DNA from: JBEKIK01 sp050013075
Lineage (GTDB): Bacteria; Planctomycetota; Planctomycetia; Pirellulales; Thermoguttaceae
Reading direction: 5' to 3'
Length of the DNA stretch: 64,000 bases
NCBI GenBank assembly: GCA_050013075.1
Contig: JBEKFZ010000008.1
Location: forward strand, 21,724 to 85,723
Shown: piece after piece, positions 7,883-16,457 of the stretch
Layout: each line of letters starts with the position of its first letter
How positions within the stretch are numbered: the stretch's first letter is position 1
Notes under the pieces: model-generated
What the model was told of the DNA's origin: nothing
Seen by the model: the letters and a program-made list of their open reading frames with translations, nothing else
Databases searched by the model: none
Made by a program: the position numbers and the translations under genes

Positions 7883-9121
7883 ATGGGTTCAAAACACCCC
7901 CCTTTTCTTTGTCGCCACAATATGTGTTGGGCTGAATTTCTTTCAGCAATACTCCTTTTGGGCGGAGTGATGTCTGATCGTGTTTTCGCCCAAGCCGGCA
8001 ATGCGGATGAAAATGCGGCCGGAGCAGGCGCTTCCTCGGGTTCTTATGCCGAAGATACGGTCAACCCAGCCCAGAAACAGAACGTAAACAACATTCGCGT
8101 GATACTCACCTCGGGCAAGTTCGCCGACGACAAGCAGAAAAAAGATTTTGATGATTACTATAAAACTTATGCCCTTGCGCGTTGGACCCAGGTGAGCAAC
8201 ATCAACAATCTGAGGGACTATTCCAAGAGGGACTATCACAATGACATCATGATTAATTTAGCTCAAGCCAAAAGCGGCGAGGTCCACGATTATCTCAACA
8301 ATTTAGTGCTGGATTACATGAGCAAGCTGGCAAAAAACAACTACCATCCAGCGGTTCGTATTAATGCCATGCTGACAATCGGCGATTTAAATTCCACGGA
8401 TAGCATTCAGCCTACACAGAATACTCCATTGCCGGACGCGGTAAAAGTCCTTTTAGAAACGATAAACGATGACAAGCAGATCGAACCGGTCAAGATCGCG
8501 GCGCTGGTGGGAATCAATCGCCACGTGACAGCGGGAGTGAACGATCCGCAAATCCAAAACCAAATTTTCAAGGAGATGCTGAAACTTGTCTCCGACGCCG
8601 ATGCCGCCGATCCTTCCGATATCGGCCGGGCGTGGATGAGCAAGCAGGCCGCCGAAATTCTCGGCATGTTGGGCGATCCGGGCACGAACAATCAGGCGGT
8701 CAAATTGTTATCCGGTTTTGTCGGCGACTCCAAGGCCCCGCCGTTCCTCCGCTTAACCGCCGCCGAAGCCTTGGGAAAATTATATGCCAGAGCAAGCGGT
8801 TTGAATCCCGTCGATTTGGCAACCCCCCTGGGACGACTCATACGCGACGCTTGCAATGAGGAATTGAAAACCAGCAAGGATGCAAAACTATCGCCGGACG
8901 ATCACCGTCGCCGCCTGAAATCCCGACTGGGCCCGGCAATGGAGGGCTTAGAGGAATTGAAACAACTGGCCAAAGATAATACTAGCCTCGATAAACTTCA
9001 AACTATTTTCAAGACTTTGCTAAAAAACCTGGATGATCCCAAACTCGATGGCAAAGAAATGAAAAAATCCGTGGAAGATCGCCAGCGCGAACTGGACGGT
9101 TGGCTGTCAAACAAACCTTAA
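7883..9121 (+). CDS. Secreted HEAT-type protein, function unknown
   Basis: About 412 residues with an N-terminal export signal (CWAEFLSAILLLGGVMSDRVFAQ) ending in a plausible VFAQ-A cleavage site. The mature protein is helical, with alpha-solenoid-like stretches such as VKIAALVGINRHV, AWMSKQAAEILGMLGD and PFLRLTAAEALGKLYA, suggesting HEAT/ARM-like repeats for protein binding in the periplasm. The start could be ATG 7883 or 7922; a TTG at 7856 is also in frame. It precedes another HEAT-repeat lipoprotein, separated by a palindromic element. Not recognised beyond this. Confidence 0.8.
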   Translation: MGSKHPPFLCRHNMCWAEFLSAILLLGGVMSDRVFAQAGNADENAAGAGASSGSYAEDTVNPAQKQNVNNIRVILTSGKFADDKQKKDFDDYYKTYALARWTQVSNINNLRDYSKRDYHNDIMINLAQAKSGEVHDYLNNLVLDYMSKLAKNNYHPAVRINAMLTIGDLNSTDSIQPTQNTPLPDAVKVLLETINDDKQIEPVKIAALVGINRHVTAGVNDPQIQNQIFKEMLKLVSDADAADPSDIGRAWMSKQAAEILGMLGDPGTNNQAVKLLSGFVGDSKAPPFLRLTAAEALGKLYARASGLNPVDLATPLGRLIRDACNEELKTSKDAKLSPDDHRRRLKSRLGPAMEGLEELKQLAKDNTSLDKLQTIFKTLLKNLDDPKLDGKEMKKSVEDRQRELDGWLSNKP

Positions 9122-9212
9122 TCTTATCTGGTGGATTTATTTTGCCTGATTTGAGATCCGCCGATTTGCCGCTCGCTCGCCGACCGACATAAAGTCGGTG
9201 CCCGCTTCCGGC

Positions 9213-9338
9213 TATTGAATGTCAGATAATTAATGTCGTGTTAAAGGTCAGAGCCGGGGCGTGCCGCCCCGGTAATTCCGGGCCAACACGGCCCGGCTCT
9301 GAGGAGAAACTACGACATTATTTACCTGAGACTTAATA
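9213..9338. repeat. 126-bp palindromic element, copy B
   Basis: Left end TATTGAATGTCAG, right end CTGAGACTTAATA; the terminal inverted repeat has drifted (10 of 13 positions still pair). The core is nearly identical to copy A (GCCGGGGCGTGCCGCCCCGG and the ACACGGCCCGGCTCTGAG arm). It ends 12 bases before the start of the next gene, so it lies in that gene's leader. Confidence 0.85.
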
Positions 9339-9350
9339 AACAAAAATTAA

Positions 9351-11759
9351 TTGTCAACTGAAACGAGGCAAAAGGATTTGCCCATCGTGCCGCTACAGTT
9401 CAAACGATTTGCCGAATGTACGATCTTGGCGTTGGGTCTGCCTGCGCTTTTGGGTATGGCAGGCTGCCGGGAATTCACCGCAGCGGCATTGCACGATCCC
9501 GCCCTTGCAGCGGTCGATTCAAAGGCGGGAAGCAAAAATGCCGCATCGTCCCGGGCGTCCGCCGAATCCGGCCCTTCGACCTTGTCAGCCGGCGACCGCG
9601 TGGTCTTGGCCCGCGTCGCGGAAAAGGATTCCAAGGGCCGAACCCGCGGCGTCTGGATTCGCACCGTGGATCCGTCGGCCGAATTCCGCTGGCATTATCC
9701 GAAACTGGAGGAGATACTTGCCCGGCCTCCGGACCGCCTGCCGGATTTTCACGTCTTGTTGAGCGACGCCGATCCGATCGTGGCCGTAAATTCCGCTTTG
9801 GTTCTGGCCCGCTCTGGCGACGGAGCTGGGCGTGAACGATTGATCGACGCCGTCCGATCGCCTGATCTTCCGCTGCCCGCGCGATGCGCGGCGGCCGAGG
9901 CATTGGCCAATCTGCAAGACCCCAAGGCGGCCGATTCGCTAAAGGATCTGCTTGCCCAATACGGCCGGTTCGGAAAAGAGGTAAAAGCCCCGTACATCGG
10001 GGAGTTGCACGCCGAGTTGATCCGTGGTTTTGCGCGGCACGCGGACATAAGCGGCGATCCGCGCTTCGTCGAGGCCTTGCGAAGCCCGCAGGCCGACGTG
10101 CGCCTGGAAGCCTTGAGGGCCTATGCGGCATCGCCGGAAAAAACCTTGCCCGTCGAGGCCCTTGATCTGCGGACCGACGGCGACTGGCGCATTCGAGCAG
10201 CGGCCTTGGAGGCCATCGCCTCGAGCCGGCACCCGCAAGCCGGGGAATATCTTTCCTCGGCGCTTTTGGACGGCGACGTGCGGGTCCGTCACGCCGCCAT
10301 TGACGGTCTGGGAATTCTGGCCACCCCCGAGGCCCTGGCAACGCTGCAAAAACTGTTGAAAGATCCAAACGATTCGGTCCGTGCCCGGGCGGTTTCGGCG
10401 CTGGCCGCGGCCAAGGTCGAAGGACCGGTTCTTGAAGCCACCGGCGACCAGTCCTGGCGCGTCCGGCATAAAGCGGCCGATGCCCTGGCGTCGTTCCCTG
10501 ATCCAAAAGCGGCCTCCGCCGCCCAGCGCCTATTGGACGACAACAGCTCCGAGGTGCAACTGGCGGCAGTCCGTGCCACTGAGGCCTGGCCGCTGGAGCG
10601 ATCCGGACCGATACTGCTTGCGGCGATGTCCAAGCCGGCCTTCATCACCCGCAAAACCGCCGCCGAGCAATTGACCGCCAAATGGCCGCCGGCAAGGGAA
10701 TTCCCCATCGAAGGTCCGTCGGATCGCAGGGCAGAAGTTCTGAATAAATTGAACCGGGCGTTCCGCGGCCAATTCGGCACGGCCTTGACGGATTCGCCAT
10801 CGCCGGCAACTCCCGCGCAAGGGGCCGTTAAAAAGGCCTCGCCCGCACAGGTCGCCGAGGTGGAACGGCTGATTCATGAAATGAATCTAAAAGCACTGGC
10901 CGATTACGGTCCAGCCCTGGTCGATGCACTGGAACAGTTGCACTTCGATCGCAAAGAGCTTCTGCCCGAAGAAATCTACCGCGATGTGCTGCCGAAATAC
11001 GGCCGGGCGTTTGCGGTTTTGGATCAATTAACATCGGCCGACTTGATCCAGCGCCGCCGCGCGGCCGAGGAGTTGGCGGAACTGTCGGGCAAACAACCGC
11101 CCAGCCGGCTGGCAATAGCACGATTGGCGCAACTAATCGCCGCCGAACAGGACGAACTGGTCTGGCAGGATGCAATGCGGGCAATAGCCGACGACGGGAC
11201 GCAGCCGGCGATCGACCTGGCTTACACGGCCATAGGGCATGTTTCGGCCGAGGTGCGTCGCCGGGCGTGCGAACATCTGGCCGCCCACCCCGATCCGTCC
11301 CACGTCCAAGTTTTAATTCCCGCCTTGGAAGACAAGGATCCCGTCGTAATCCGCACCGCGGTGCGCGCTTTGGCGGCAACGGAAAAAATGCCCGATACAA
11401 AACCCCTGCGCAACTTGTTGGGATCGACGAACGAAGATATCCAACTGGAAGCCGCTTTGGCCTTGACGCGATTGGGCGATGCCTCGGGCAAGCCGGCCTT
11501 GGAACGCCTGGCCTACAGCCGCGATCCGATAGTCCGGGCAAAAACCGCCCAAGCAATGGGCGAATTCCCAGACAAGGCCTTCACGGCAACCTTGATCCGC
11601 CTGTTGAACGACAACCAAACAGTCGCCCGGGCCGCATTGATTAGCCTGCCCAAGGTCGCGGGCGAAGACGTCGCCCAAGCACCGGGCCAGGCACCGGCAA
11701 CCACAACCGAACAGATGCTCCGCTGGAAACACTGGTACGAGCGGCAAACGACAAAGTAA
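9351..11759 (+). CDS. HEAT-repeat lipoprotein
   Basis: 802 residues. The N-terminal hydrophobic stretch ends in a lipobox-like LGMAGC, pointing to lipid attachment and a cell-envelope location. Most of the rest is an alpha-solenoid of PBS-lyase/HEAT-type repeats, for example VRARAVSALAAAKVEG, WRVRHKAADALASFPDPKAA, VQLAAVRATEAW and VVIRTAVRALAATEKMPD. Such repeats bind proteins; no catalytic motif is seen. The start is uncertain: TTG 9351 or GTG 9387 (which leaves a tidier signal peptide). Function unknown; likely a planctomycete-type surface or periplasmic scaffold, like its upstream neighbour. Confidence 0.85.
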   Translation: MSTETRQKDLPIVPLQFKRFAECTILALGLPALLGMAGCREFTAAALHDPALAAVDSKAGSKNAASSRASAESGPSTLSAGDRVVLARVAEKDSKGRTRGVWIRTVDPSAEFRWHYPKLEEILARPPDRLPDFHVLLSDADPIVAVNSALVLARSGDGAGRERLIDAVRSPDLPLPARCAAAEALANLQDPKAADSLKDLLAQYGRFGKEVKAPYIGELHAELIRGFARHADISGDPRFVEALRSPQADVRLEALRAYAASPEKTLPVEALDLRTDGDWRIRAAALEAIASSRHPQAGEYLSSALLDGDVRVRHAAIDGLGILATPEALATLQKLLKDPNDSVRARAVSALAAAKVEGPVLEATGDQSWRVRHKAADALASFPDPKAASAAQRLLDDNSSEVQLAAVRATEAWPLERSGPILLAAMSKPAFITRKTAAEQLTAKWPPAREFPIEGPSDRRAEVLNKLNRAFRGQFGTALTDSPSPATPAQGAVKKASPAQVAEVERLIHEMNLKALADYGPALVDALEQLHFDRKELLPEEIYRDVLPKYGRAFAVLDQLTSADLIQRRRAAEELAELSGKQPPSRLAIARLAQLIAAEQDELVWQDAMRAIADDGTQPAIDLAYTAIGHVSAEVRRRACEHLAAHPDPSHVQVLIPALEDKDPVVIRTAVRALAATEKMPDTKPLRNLLGSTNEDIQLEAALALTRLGDASGKPALERLAYSRDPIVRAKTAQAMGEFPDKAFTATLIRLLNDNQTVARAALISLPKVAGEDVAQAPGQAPATTTEQMLRWKHWYERQTTK

Positions 11760-12053
11760 TGCATATTCAATCCCAATACACCAGGGGTTTGGTTGCGGTT
11801 TTATGCCGCAATAGGCAAAAATCTGGAGTATTATCGATTTCGGCGATTATAACCCTGTCTGTCAAATTACAATATCCCCTACAACCGGCAAAAGACTCTT
11901 TGTTTTATTTGCCGCCGTGGAAAAGACTATACTTGTTAATAAAGGATAAAATTATTAGGTCGAAAACGGCCAATAAAATTATAAGCGTGATATCGCATGC
12001 GTAGGATTGTCGCCTATAGCCATGCCGGCGGGTAGCAGCAGGAGGGCCGGATT

Positions 12054-12470
12054 ATGCGTTTTTTAATAGTCGACGATGATTTTTATTGTTGCGAATTGCT
12101 GAAGGCTATCTTTTCACCATACGGGTCGTCGGACTTCGCATTCGACGGTAGTGAAGCAATAAGCCATTTCCGCCGCGCATTGGAAGACGACCTACCTTAT
12201 GACATAATTTTCCTCGACGTAGTCATGCCGGGTCTTAGCGGATTGGAAACCCTGGATTGCATCCGTCAAATCGAGCGGAGCTACAACATCCACGGCACGA
12301 AAAGGGTAAAAATCATAATAATCACGGGATTCGACGATCCCAAACTTTCCATACGCACTTTCCAGAAAGATTGCGAAAGCTACCTGGCAAAACCGTTTAC
12401 TCCGCAGCAGATTCTCGAAATGGTTCGAGAACTATCGGACGAGTTTCAGCTTTTACCGGCCAAAAAATAA
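12054..12470 (+). CDS. Stand-alone response regulator receiver domain (CheY-like)
   Basis: 138 residues forming a single receiver domain with no output domain. Acid pocket D7-D9 in VDDD, phospho-acceptor D55 in IIFLDVVMPG, the switch threonine in IIIITG and the conserved lysine in YLAKPF. Preceded by a good ribosome-binding site (AGGAGG at about 12041). No kinase gene is adjacent, so its partner is elsewhere; it could serve chemotaxis-like or phosphorelay signalling. The 294 bases upstream are AT-rich and hold no convincing gene. Confidence 0.88.
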   Translation: MRFLIVDDDFYCCELLKAIFSPYGSSDFAFDGSEAISHFRRALEDDLPYDIIFLDVVMPGLSGLETLDCIRQIERSYNIHGTKRVKIIIITGFDDPKLSIRTFQKDCESYLAKPFTPQQILEMVRELSDEFQLLPAKK

Positions 12471-12480
12471 GCGTTAATAT

Positions 12481-13113
12481 CTATAATCGAACCTCCGGCC
12501 GGCGCATTAAACAGGACCAGCCCAGGTAGCCTTGCGTCCGAAGCGGGCTTTCAAACTTGATGTGCCGCAGGTGCACAAACTCGAACAGCCGGCCCAGTTC
12601 AAAGCGGATGTCGTCTTCCGAGACTTGGGGCGGTCCTTCTTCCACACGCTCGCCCACGCTGCCGGCCAGGCAAAAGTACCACGACCCCGGCCGGGTAAGC
12701 CGCCATAGAATGTCTAAATACGGTTCCAGCTTTTTGAGGCGGATGAAGTGGTAAAAACCGGCGTCATACACCACGTCGAACTGGCCTACCGTCCGGGCGA
12801 AGTCGAAAACATCGTCGAGAACGAAACGCAGAAGCGCGTCATGCCGTTCGGCGCGAAGCCTGGCCCGCTCCAAGGCGATCGGCGAGCAATCCACCGCCGT
12901 CACTTCAAAACGGCGTTTGGCAAGGCAAATGGCGTCCGAACCGGTTCCGCAGCCGATTTCCAATACCGTTCCGCCCTTGGGAAACGGATATTCGTCCAGA
13001 ACCCGAAGCAGTTCGGCATGAGATACCCCGGCATCCCAAGGTGGCGTTCCCTGGCGATACATCGCATCCCAATCGGTAATGACAAGCGGTTTCGAAACAG
13101 TCAACTGTCTCAT
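12481..13113 (-). CDS. SAM-dependent class I methyltransferase
   Basis: 210 residues. The SAM-binding motif I is VLEIGCGTGSDAICLA; motif II is EVTAVDCSPIAL; a post-motif VVYDAGFYHF follows. The N-terminus DWDAMYRQGTPPWDAG resembles the TehB/thiopurine-methyltransferase group, which act on small molecules such as chalcogen or thiol compounds; the substrate here is unknown. Convergent with the receiver-domain gene, with only 10 bases between stops. Confidence 0.82.
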   Translation of the reverse strand: MRQLTVSKPLVITDWDAMYRQGTPPWDAGVSHAELLRVLDEYPFPKGGTVLEIGCGTGSDAICLAKRRFEVTAVDCSPIALERARLRAERHDALLRFVLDDVFDFARTVGQFDVVYDAGFYHFIRLKKLEPYLDILWRLTRPGSWYFCLAGSVGERVEEGPPQVSEDDIRFELGRLFEFVHLRHIKFESPLRTQGYLGWSCLMRRPEVRL

Positions 13114-13211
13114 CTCAGTCTCCGTTAATTAAACTCTAATAAAACCTAAATTTTCAGTTTCCACTTTTTTCCAAAACTTGCAAGCGGGAAACGACCTTAC
13201 AAAAAAGATTA

Positions 13212-13315
13212 AGAGCCTATCCAAAAACTCCCCTCTCCCGACCAACCTTCGGTTGGCGCCCGGAGAGGGCTAGGGTGAGGGCGGAATTGGAGTTAACAGT
13301 TTTTGGATAGGCTCT
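13212..13315. repeat. MITE-like element with perfect 18-bp terminal inverted repeats
   Basis: AGAGCCTATCCAAAAACT at 13212-13229 is exactly mirrored by AGTTTTTGGATAGGCTCT at 13298-13315. The interior is a separate hairpin repeat (CCTCTCCCGACCAACCTTCG then GGTTGGCGCCCGGAGAGGG) that also occurs without these ends at 34907-34957 and inside a coding region at 55339-55390. No coding capacity. Looks like a non-autonomous mobile element carrying another repeat. Confidence 0.85.
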
Positions 13316-13512
13316 AAATCAATATCCTTCTACTTGTAGATGTTTGCCTTCCTATCGAATTTTTTCCTGCTAGGATTATTTTGGTTTTTATATCACTTCC
13401 ATTATTCCGCAAACACGGGCGATTATGCACCCCCACGATGGTGTATGTCTCCTAGTTCCGTGTTGCTGAGAAATTGTAAATATATTGGTTTCGCGTTACC
13501 ATAAGCAAAATA

Positions 13513-13593
13513 TGTAGGGTGGGTGAAACGCACCCTGTACTGTGTGAAACGCACCATTCCCTACAGATTGTGGTGCGTTTCACGGACCCTACA
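13513..13593. repeat. TGTAGGGTG-GTGAAACGCACC hairpin repeat
   Basis: Begins TGTAGGGTGGGTGAAACGCACC and ends with the near-mirror GGTGCGTTTCACGGACCCTACA, with a third partial copy between. A shorter relative is at 59302-59361. It lies immediately upstream of the phosphoesterase start (13613). Confidence 0.8.
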
Positions 13594-13612
13594 AAAATTC
13601 ATCACCCCTGAC

Positions 13613-14263
13613 ATGAAATTTCTCTGCATAACCGACATCCATAATCGCCTGGAACCACTTCAGCATATTTTAAATCATGCCGGCCCGATAGATGGTGTGC
13701 TCCTTGGCGGAGATCTGACTAACTTCGGCACGCCCGCGGATGTTGAAAAAATTGTGCAAATTGCCCAATCCTTAAAATTTCCGGTTTTGGCTGTCGCCGG
13801 AAATTGCGATTCAGCCGCGATCGATCAGCGACTGGTGGAATTGGGCGTGTCCATAGCCGGGAGGGGTATGATTATCAATGACATAGGCATTCACGGACTT
13901 TCGGCCGCGCCGCCGTGGCATCGGGGAATGTACGGGTTTACCGAAGAAGAGCTGGCCCGGCACCTTCAGGCGGGCTACAGCCAGGTTAAAAACGCCCGCC
14001 GGCACGTCGTGCTTACCCACGTTCCTCCGCGCGACATGAAACTCGATCGCACTCATTTTTTCCAACACGTGGGCAGTACGGCCTTGCGGGAGTTTGTTGA
14101 ACAGACCCGGCCGGCCCTGGTCGTTTGCGGCCACCTCCACGAATCCCGGGGCGTGGACATGCTTGGCCCCACGGTGGTGGTCAACTGCGGTCCGGCCGCC
14201 TCGGGCTACTATGCGATAGCCGAGATAGACGACCAAGTCCGCGTCGATTTGTGCCGTTGTTGA
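13613..14263 (+). CDS. Calcineurin-like metallophosphoesterase
   Basis: 216 residues from ATG 13613, chosen because a longer reading from 13523 would translate the hairpin repeat. The metallophosphoesterase motifs appear in order: D-x-H in CITDIHNRL, GGDLTNFG, AGNCD (GNxD/H), THVPPR and CGHLHES (GHxH). This is the YfcE/MPP superfamily layout that binds two metals and cleaves phosphoesters; the substrate is unknown. Cytoplasmic, as no signal is seen. It ends at a strong bidirectional terminator shared with pheT. Confidence 0.88.
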   Translation: MKFLCITDIHNRLEPLQHILNHAGPIDGVLLGGDLTNFGTPADVEKIVQIAQSLKFPVLAVAGNCDSAAIDQRLVELGVSIAGRGMIINDIGIHGLSAAPPWHRGMYGFTEEELARHLQAGYSQVKNARRHVVLTHVPPRDMKLDRTHFFQHVGSTALREFVEQTRPALVVCGHLHESRGVDMLGPTVVVNCGPAASGYYAIAEIDDQVRVDLCRC

Positions 14264-14274
14264 TGGCATTATGG

Positions 14275-14317
14275 AAACGGGGACGCAGCTAGTTTTTAAC
14301 TAGCTGCGTCCCCGTTT
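14275..14317. terminator. Bidirectional rho-independent terminator
   Basis: A perfect 20-base stem with a 3-base TTT loop: arm AAACGGGGACGCAGCTAGTT at 14275-14294 and its exact complement at 14298-14317. The stem ends are A-rich on one side and T-rich on the other, so it can work in both directions. It sits between the convergent phosphoesterase and pheT genes. Confidence 0.85.
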
Positions 14318-14322
14318 TATCG

Positions 14323-16386
14323 TTATGCCCGCAATTCCGCGCCGTGTTTTGCCCGGCAGGCGGCCACTACTTGATCGCGGATTTCGTCGGCTTGTTGGCT
14401 GGTTAGCGTGCCGTCTTTCCAGCGCAGGGTGATGGTCATAAGCAGGCTTTTTTTGCCCTCGCCGAGTCGTTTCGCTTCGCGATACGTGTCGCGGTAGTCG
14501 AGATGTTCGAGGCACGGCCCGCCGGTGGCGTAAACGGTTGCCGCCACGTCGGCCCAGCGCACCGTCTCATCGACTACCAGGTTGATGTCCCGCGTTACAG
14601 CCGGATAGGCAGGCAACGGGAGATAAGAGGGCATCAAGTCGGCAGTTTCGACCAGGGGCGAGATTTTTATCTCCGCCACCGTGGTCGGTCCGCGCAGATC
14701 GAACTGCTTTTGTCCTTCCGGCAGTAATTTACCCAAATATCCCAGAAGTTTGCCGCCAAGTTTGAATTGGCAGGATTGGGCCGGATCGACGAGCGGAATT
14801 TCGGCGTTTATCGATTCCAACGGGGATTTGCACCTGAGCGTCTGGACAATCGCCTCGATCACGCCCTTGAGGAAGGCGATATCCCGGCCGCTGGTTATGC
14901 CCAGCATCAGTGCTTCGTCGGGCAGATCGTCCGGCCGAGGCAGATAAATTTTCGCGATTTCGAACAATTCGATCTCGGGATTCGACAGTGCTTCGTTGGT
15001 CCGCCGCGCGGCAAGCAGACTGGGGATCAAGCTGAGTCGCAGGCAGTCGGCGCCGCGGATCACGGGCATCAAACTCCGCAGCGGTTCGGCCGAGGTCCAG
15101 GGGCTGATGGCCGCCGAAGATTGACGATCGACCACGCTTAGCGTCAATGCCTCGTCGATGCCCGAGGCCAAGAGCACGCCGCGGACTTTTTCCAAAATGC
15201 GGTCTTCGCGGGTACGAGCCGAGGGCGCCATGGGCACGCCTACGTCCTCGGGAATCCGCTCGTAACCGTGAATGCGGGCGACTTCCTCGATCAGATCGGC
15301 CTCGCGCGTCAAATCTCTGCGCCAACTGGGCGGGACAACGGTGATGCTATTGCCAGAGGCGGATATATTCGAGATTTTTTGTGCGCGGCTTGACCAATCT
15401 TTATTGTCGGGCGCTTCGACGTTGCCCAGTGCCAGGAGGATTTCCCGCACCCGTTGGGGCGGAACCTCGATGCCCAAAATCCGTTTGAGTTGGGCGAATC
15501 GCAGAACGACCGGATCGCGTTGCGCCGGGCGTCGGCCCACGTCGATAGCGCCGGCCGCCAACTCCCCGCCGCCAAGTTCCAAAATCAGTTCGCAGCAGCG
15601 TCGGCTGGCCCAATCCAGTCCTTCCGGATCTACGCGCCGCTCGAACCGGTAGGATGAATCACTGTGCAGATTAAGCTGCCGGGCGGTGTTGCGTATCGAG
15701 ACCGGATCGAACTGGGCGGCCTCGACCAGGACGTCAGTCGTCTTTTCAGTAACTTCCGTTGCCGCTCCGCCCATCACTCCGCCGATGGCAACCGCGTTTT
15801 CGGCGTCGGCAATAACGCACACATCCGGGGCAAGTTCGTAGGTTTTATGATCTATCGCCTCGATAGATTCGCCCGGCAGCGGACGGCGGACGATGATTTC
15901 CCGGCCCTTCAGCTTGGCGTAGTCGAAGGTGTGCAGCGGCTGAGAGCATTCCATCAGCACGTAGTTGCTCACATCGACGACATTGTTTATCGGCGTCAGG
16001 CCGATGGTTTCCAATCGCCGGGCCATCCAAGCGGGACTTGGAATAACCTTCACGCCGCGAATTACCCGGGCGATATAGCGAAAACACAAGTCCGGGCAGT
16101 CGATTCGGACCTTGGTAAGCTGCTCGACTGATGTTTTTACTTCCGGCGGCTGGGCCGGGGGAATTTTCAACGTCTTGCCCCACAGCACCGCGATTTCCCG
16201 GGCAATGCCGATGTGCCCCAGGCAATCGGGCCGATTGCTGGTGACTTCCAAATCGACGGCCAGATCGCCGCCGACCTCCCCGGTCGATTCGTGATTCAGC
16301 CCGGTCATCATCAACCGCCGCTCCAACTCCGCAAGCGGCATGTCGAGCGTAACGTATTGCTTCAGCCAGTTCCAGGAAACGAGCAT
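14323..16386 (-). CDS. pheT: Phenylalanine-tRNA ligase beta subunit, short form
   Basis: Beta chain of the alpha2-beta2 enzyme that charges tRNA-Phe. 687 residues against about 790-800 in E. coli. The difference is at the N-terminus: after LEVTSNRPDCLGHIGIAREIA (the B1/B3 region) the family order is normal, but the roughly 100-residue EMAP-type tRNA-binding OB domain that should lie between MLVSWNWLKQYVTLD and that segment is absent. B3/4 (editing), B5, the catalytic-like core and the C-terminal FDX-ACB domain (PLPAYPAVTRDINLVVDE) are present. Follows pheS by 71 bases in the same operon. Confidence 0.95.
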   Translation of the reverse strand: MLVSWNWLKQYVTLDMPLAELERRLMMTGLNHESTGEVGGDLAVDLEVTSNRPDCLGHIGIAREIAVLWGKTLKIPPAQPPEVKTSVEQLTKVRIDCPDLCFRYIARVIRGVKVIPSPAWMARRLETIGLTPINNVVDVSNYVLMECSQPLHTFDYAKLKGREIIVRRPLPGESIEAIDHKTYELAPDVCVIADAENAVAIGGVMGGAATEVTEKTTDVLVEAAQFDPVSIRNTARQLNLHSDSSYRFERRVDPEGLDWASRRCCELILELGGGELAAGAIDVGRRPAQRDPVVLRFAQLKRILGIEVPPQRVREILLALGNVEAPDNKDWSSRAQKISNISASGNSITVVPPSWRRDLTREADLIEEVARIHGYERIPEDVGVPMAPSARTREDRILEKVRGVLLASGIDEALTLSVVDRQSSAAISPWTSAEPLRSLMPVIRGADCLRLSLIPSLLAARRTNEALSNPEIELFEIAKIYLPRPDDLPDEALMLGITSGRDIAFLKGVIEAIVQTLRCKSPLESINAEIPLVDPAQSCQFKLGGKLLGYLGKLLPEGQKQFDLRGPTTVAEIKISPLVETADLMPSYLPLPAYPAVTRDINLVVDETVRWADVAATVYATGGPCLEHLDYRDTYREAKRLGEGKKSLLMTITLRWKDGTLTSQQADEIRDQVVAACRAKHGAELRA

Positions 16387-16457
16387 TTTTTAGTGTGCAG
16401 TGGGAAGTGAACAGTGGACAGTAATTTAAAAACCGCTTGCGGTTTCGCGATGAATAA

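Larger units (their letters stand above)
13114..13612. other. Gene-free region with two repeat elements
   Basis: About 500 bases between divergent genes. It holds the element at 13212-13315 and the hairpin repeat at 13513-13593, both listed separately. The rest is AT-rich with no credible frame. Confidence 0.7.

Noticed and set aside
11759..12004. 81-residue frame after the HEAT lipoprotein
   Set aside because: AT-rich spacer with no ribosome-binding site; the sequence has no protein-like pattern.
13613..13615. Longer start for the phosphoesterase at 13523
   Set aside because: The additional 30 residues translate the GTGAAACGCACC repeat; the conserved fold begins right after ATG 13613.
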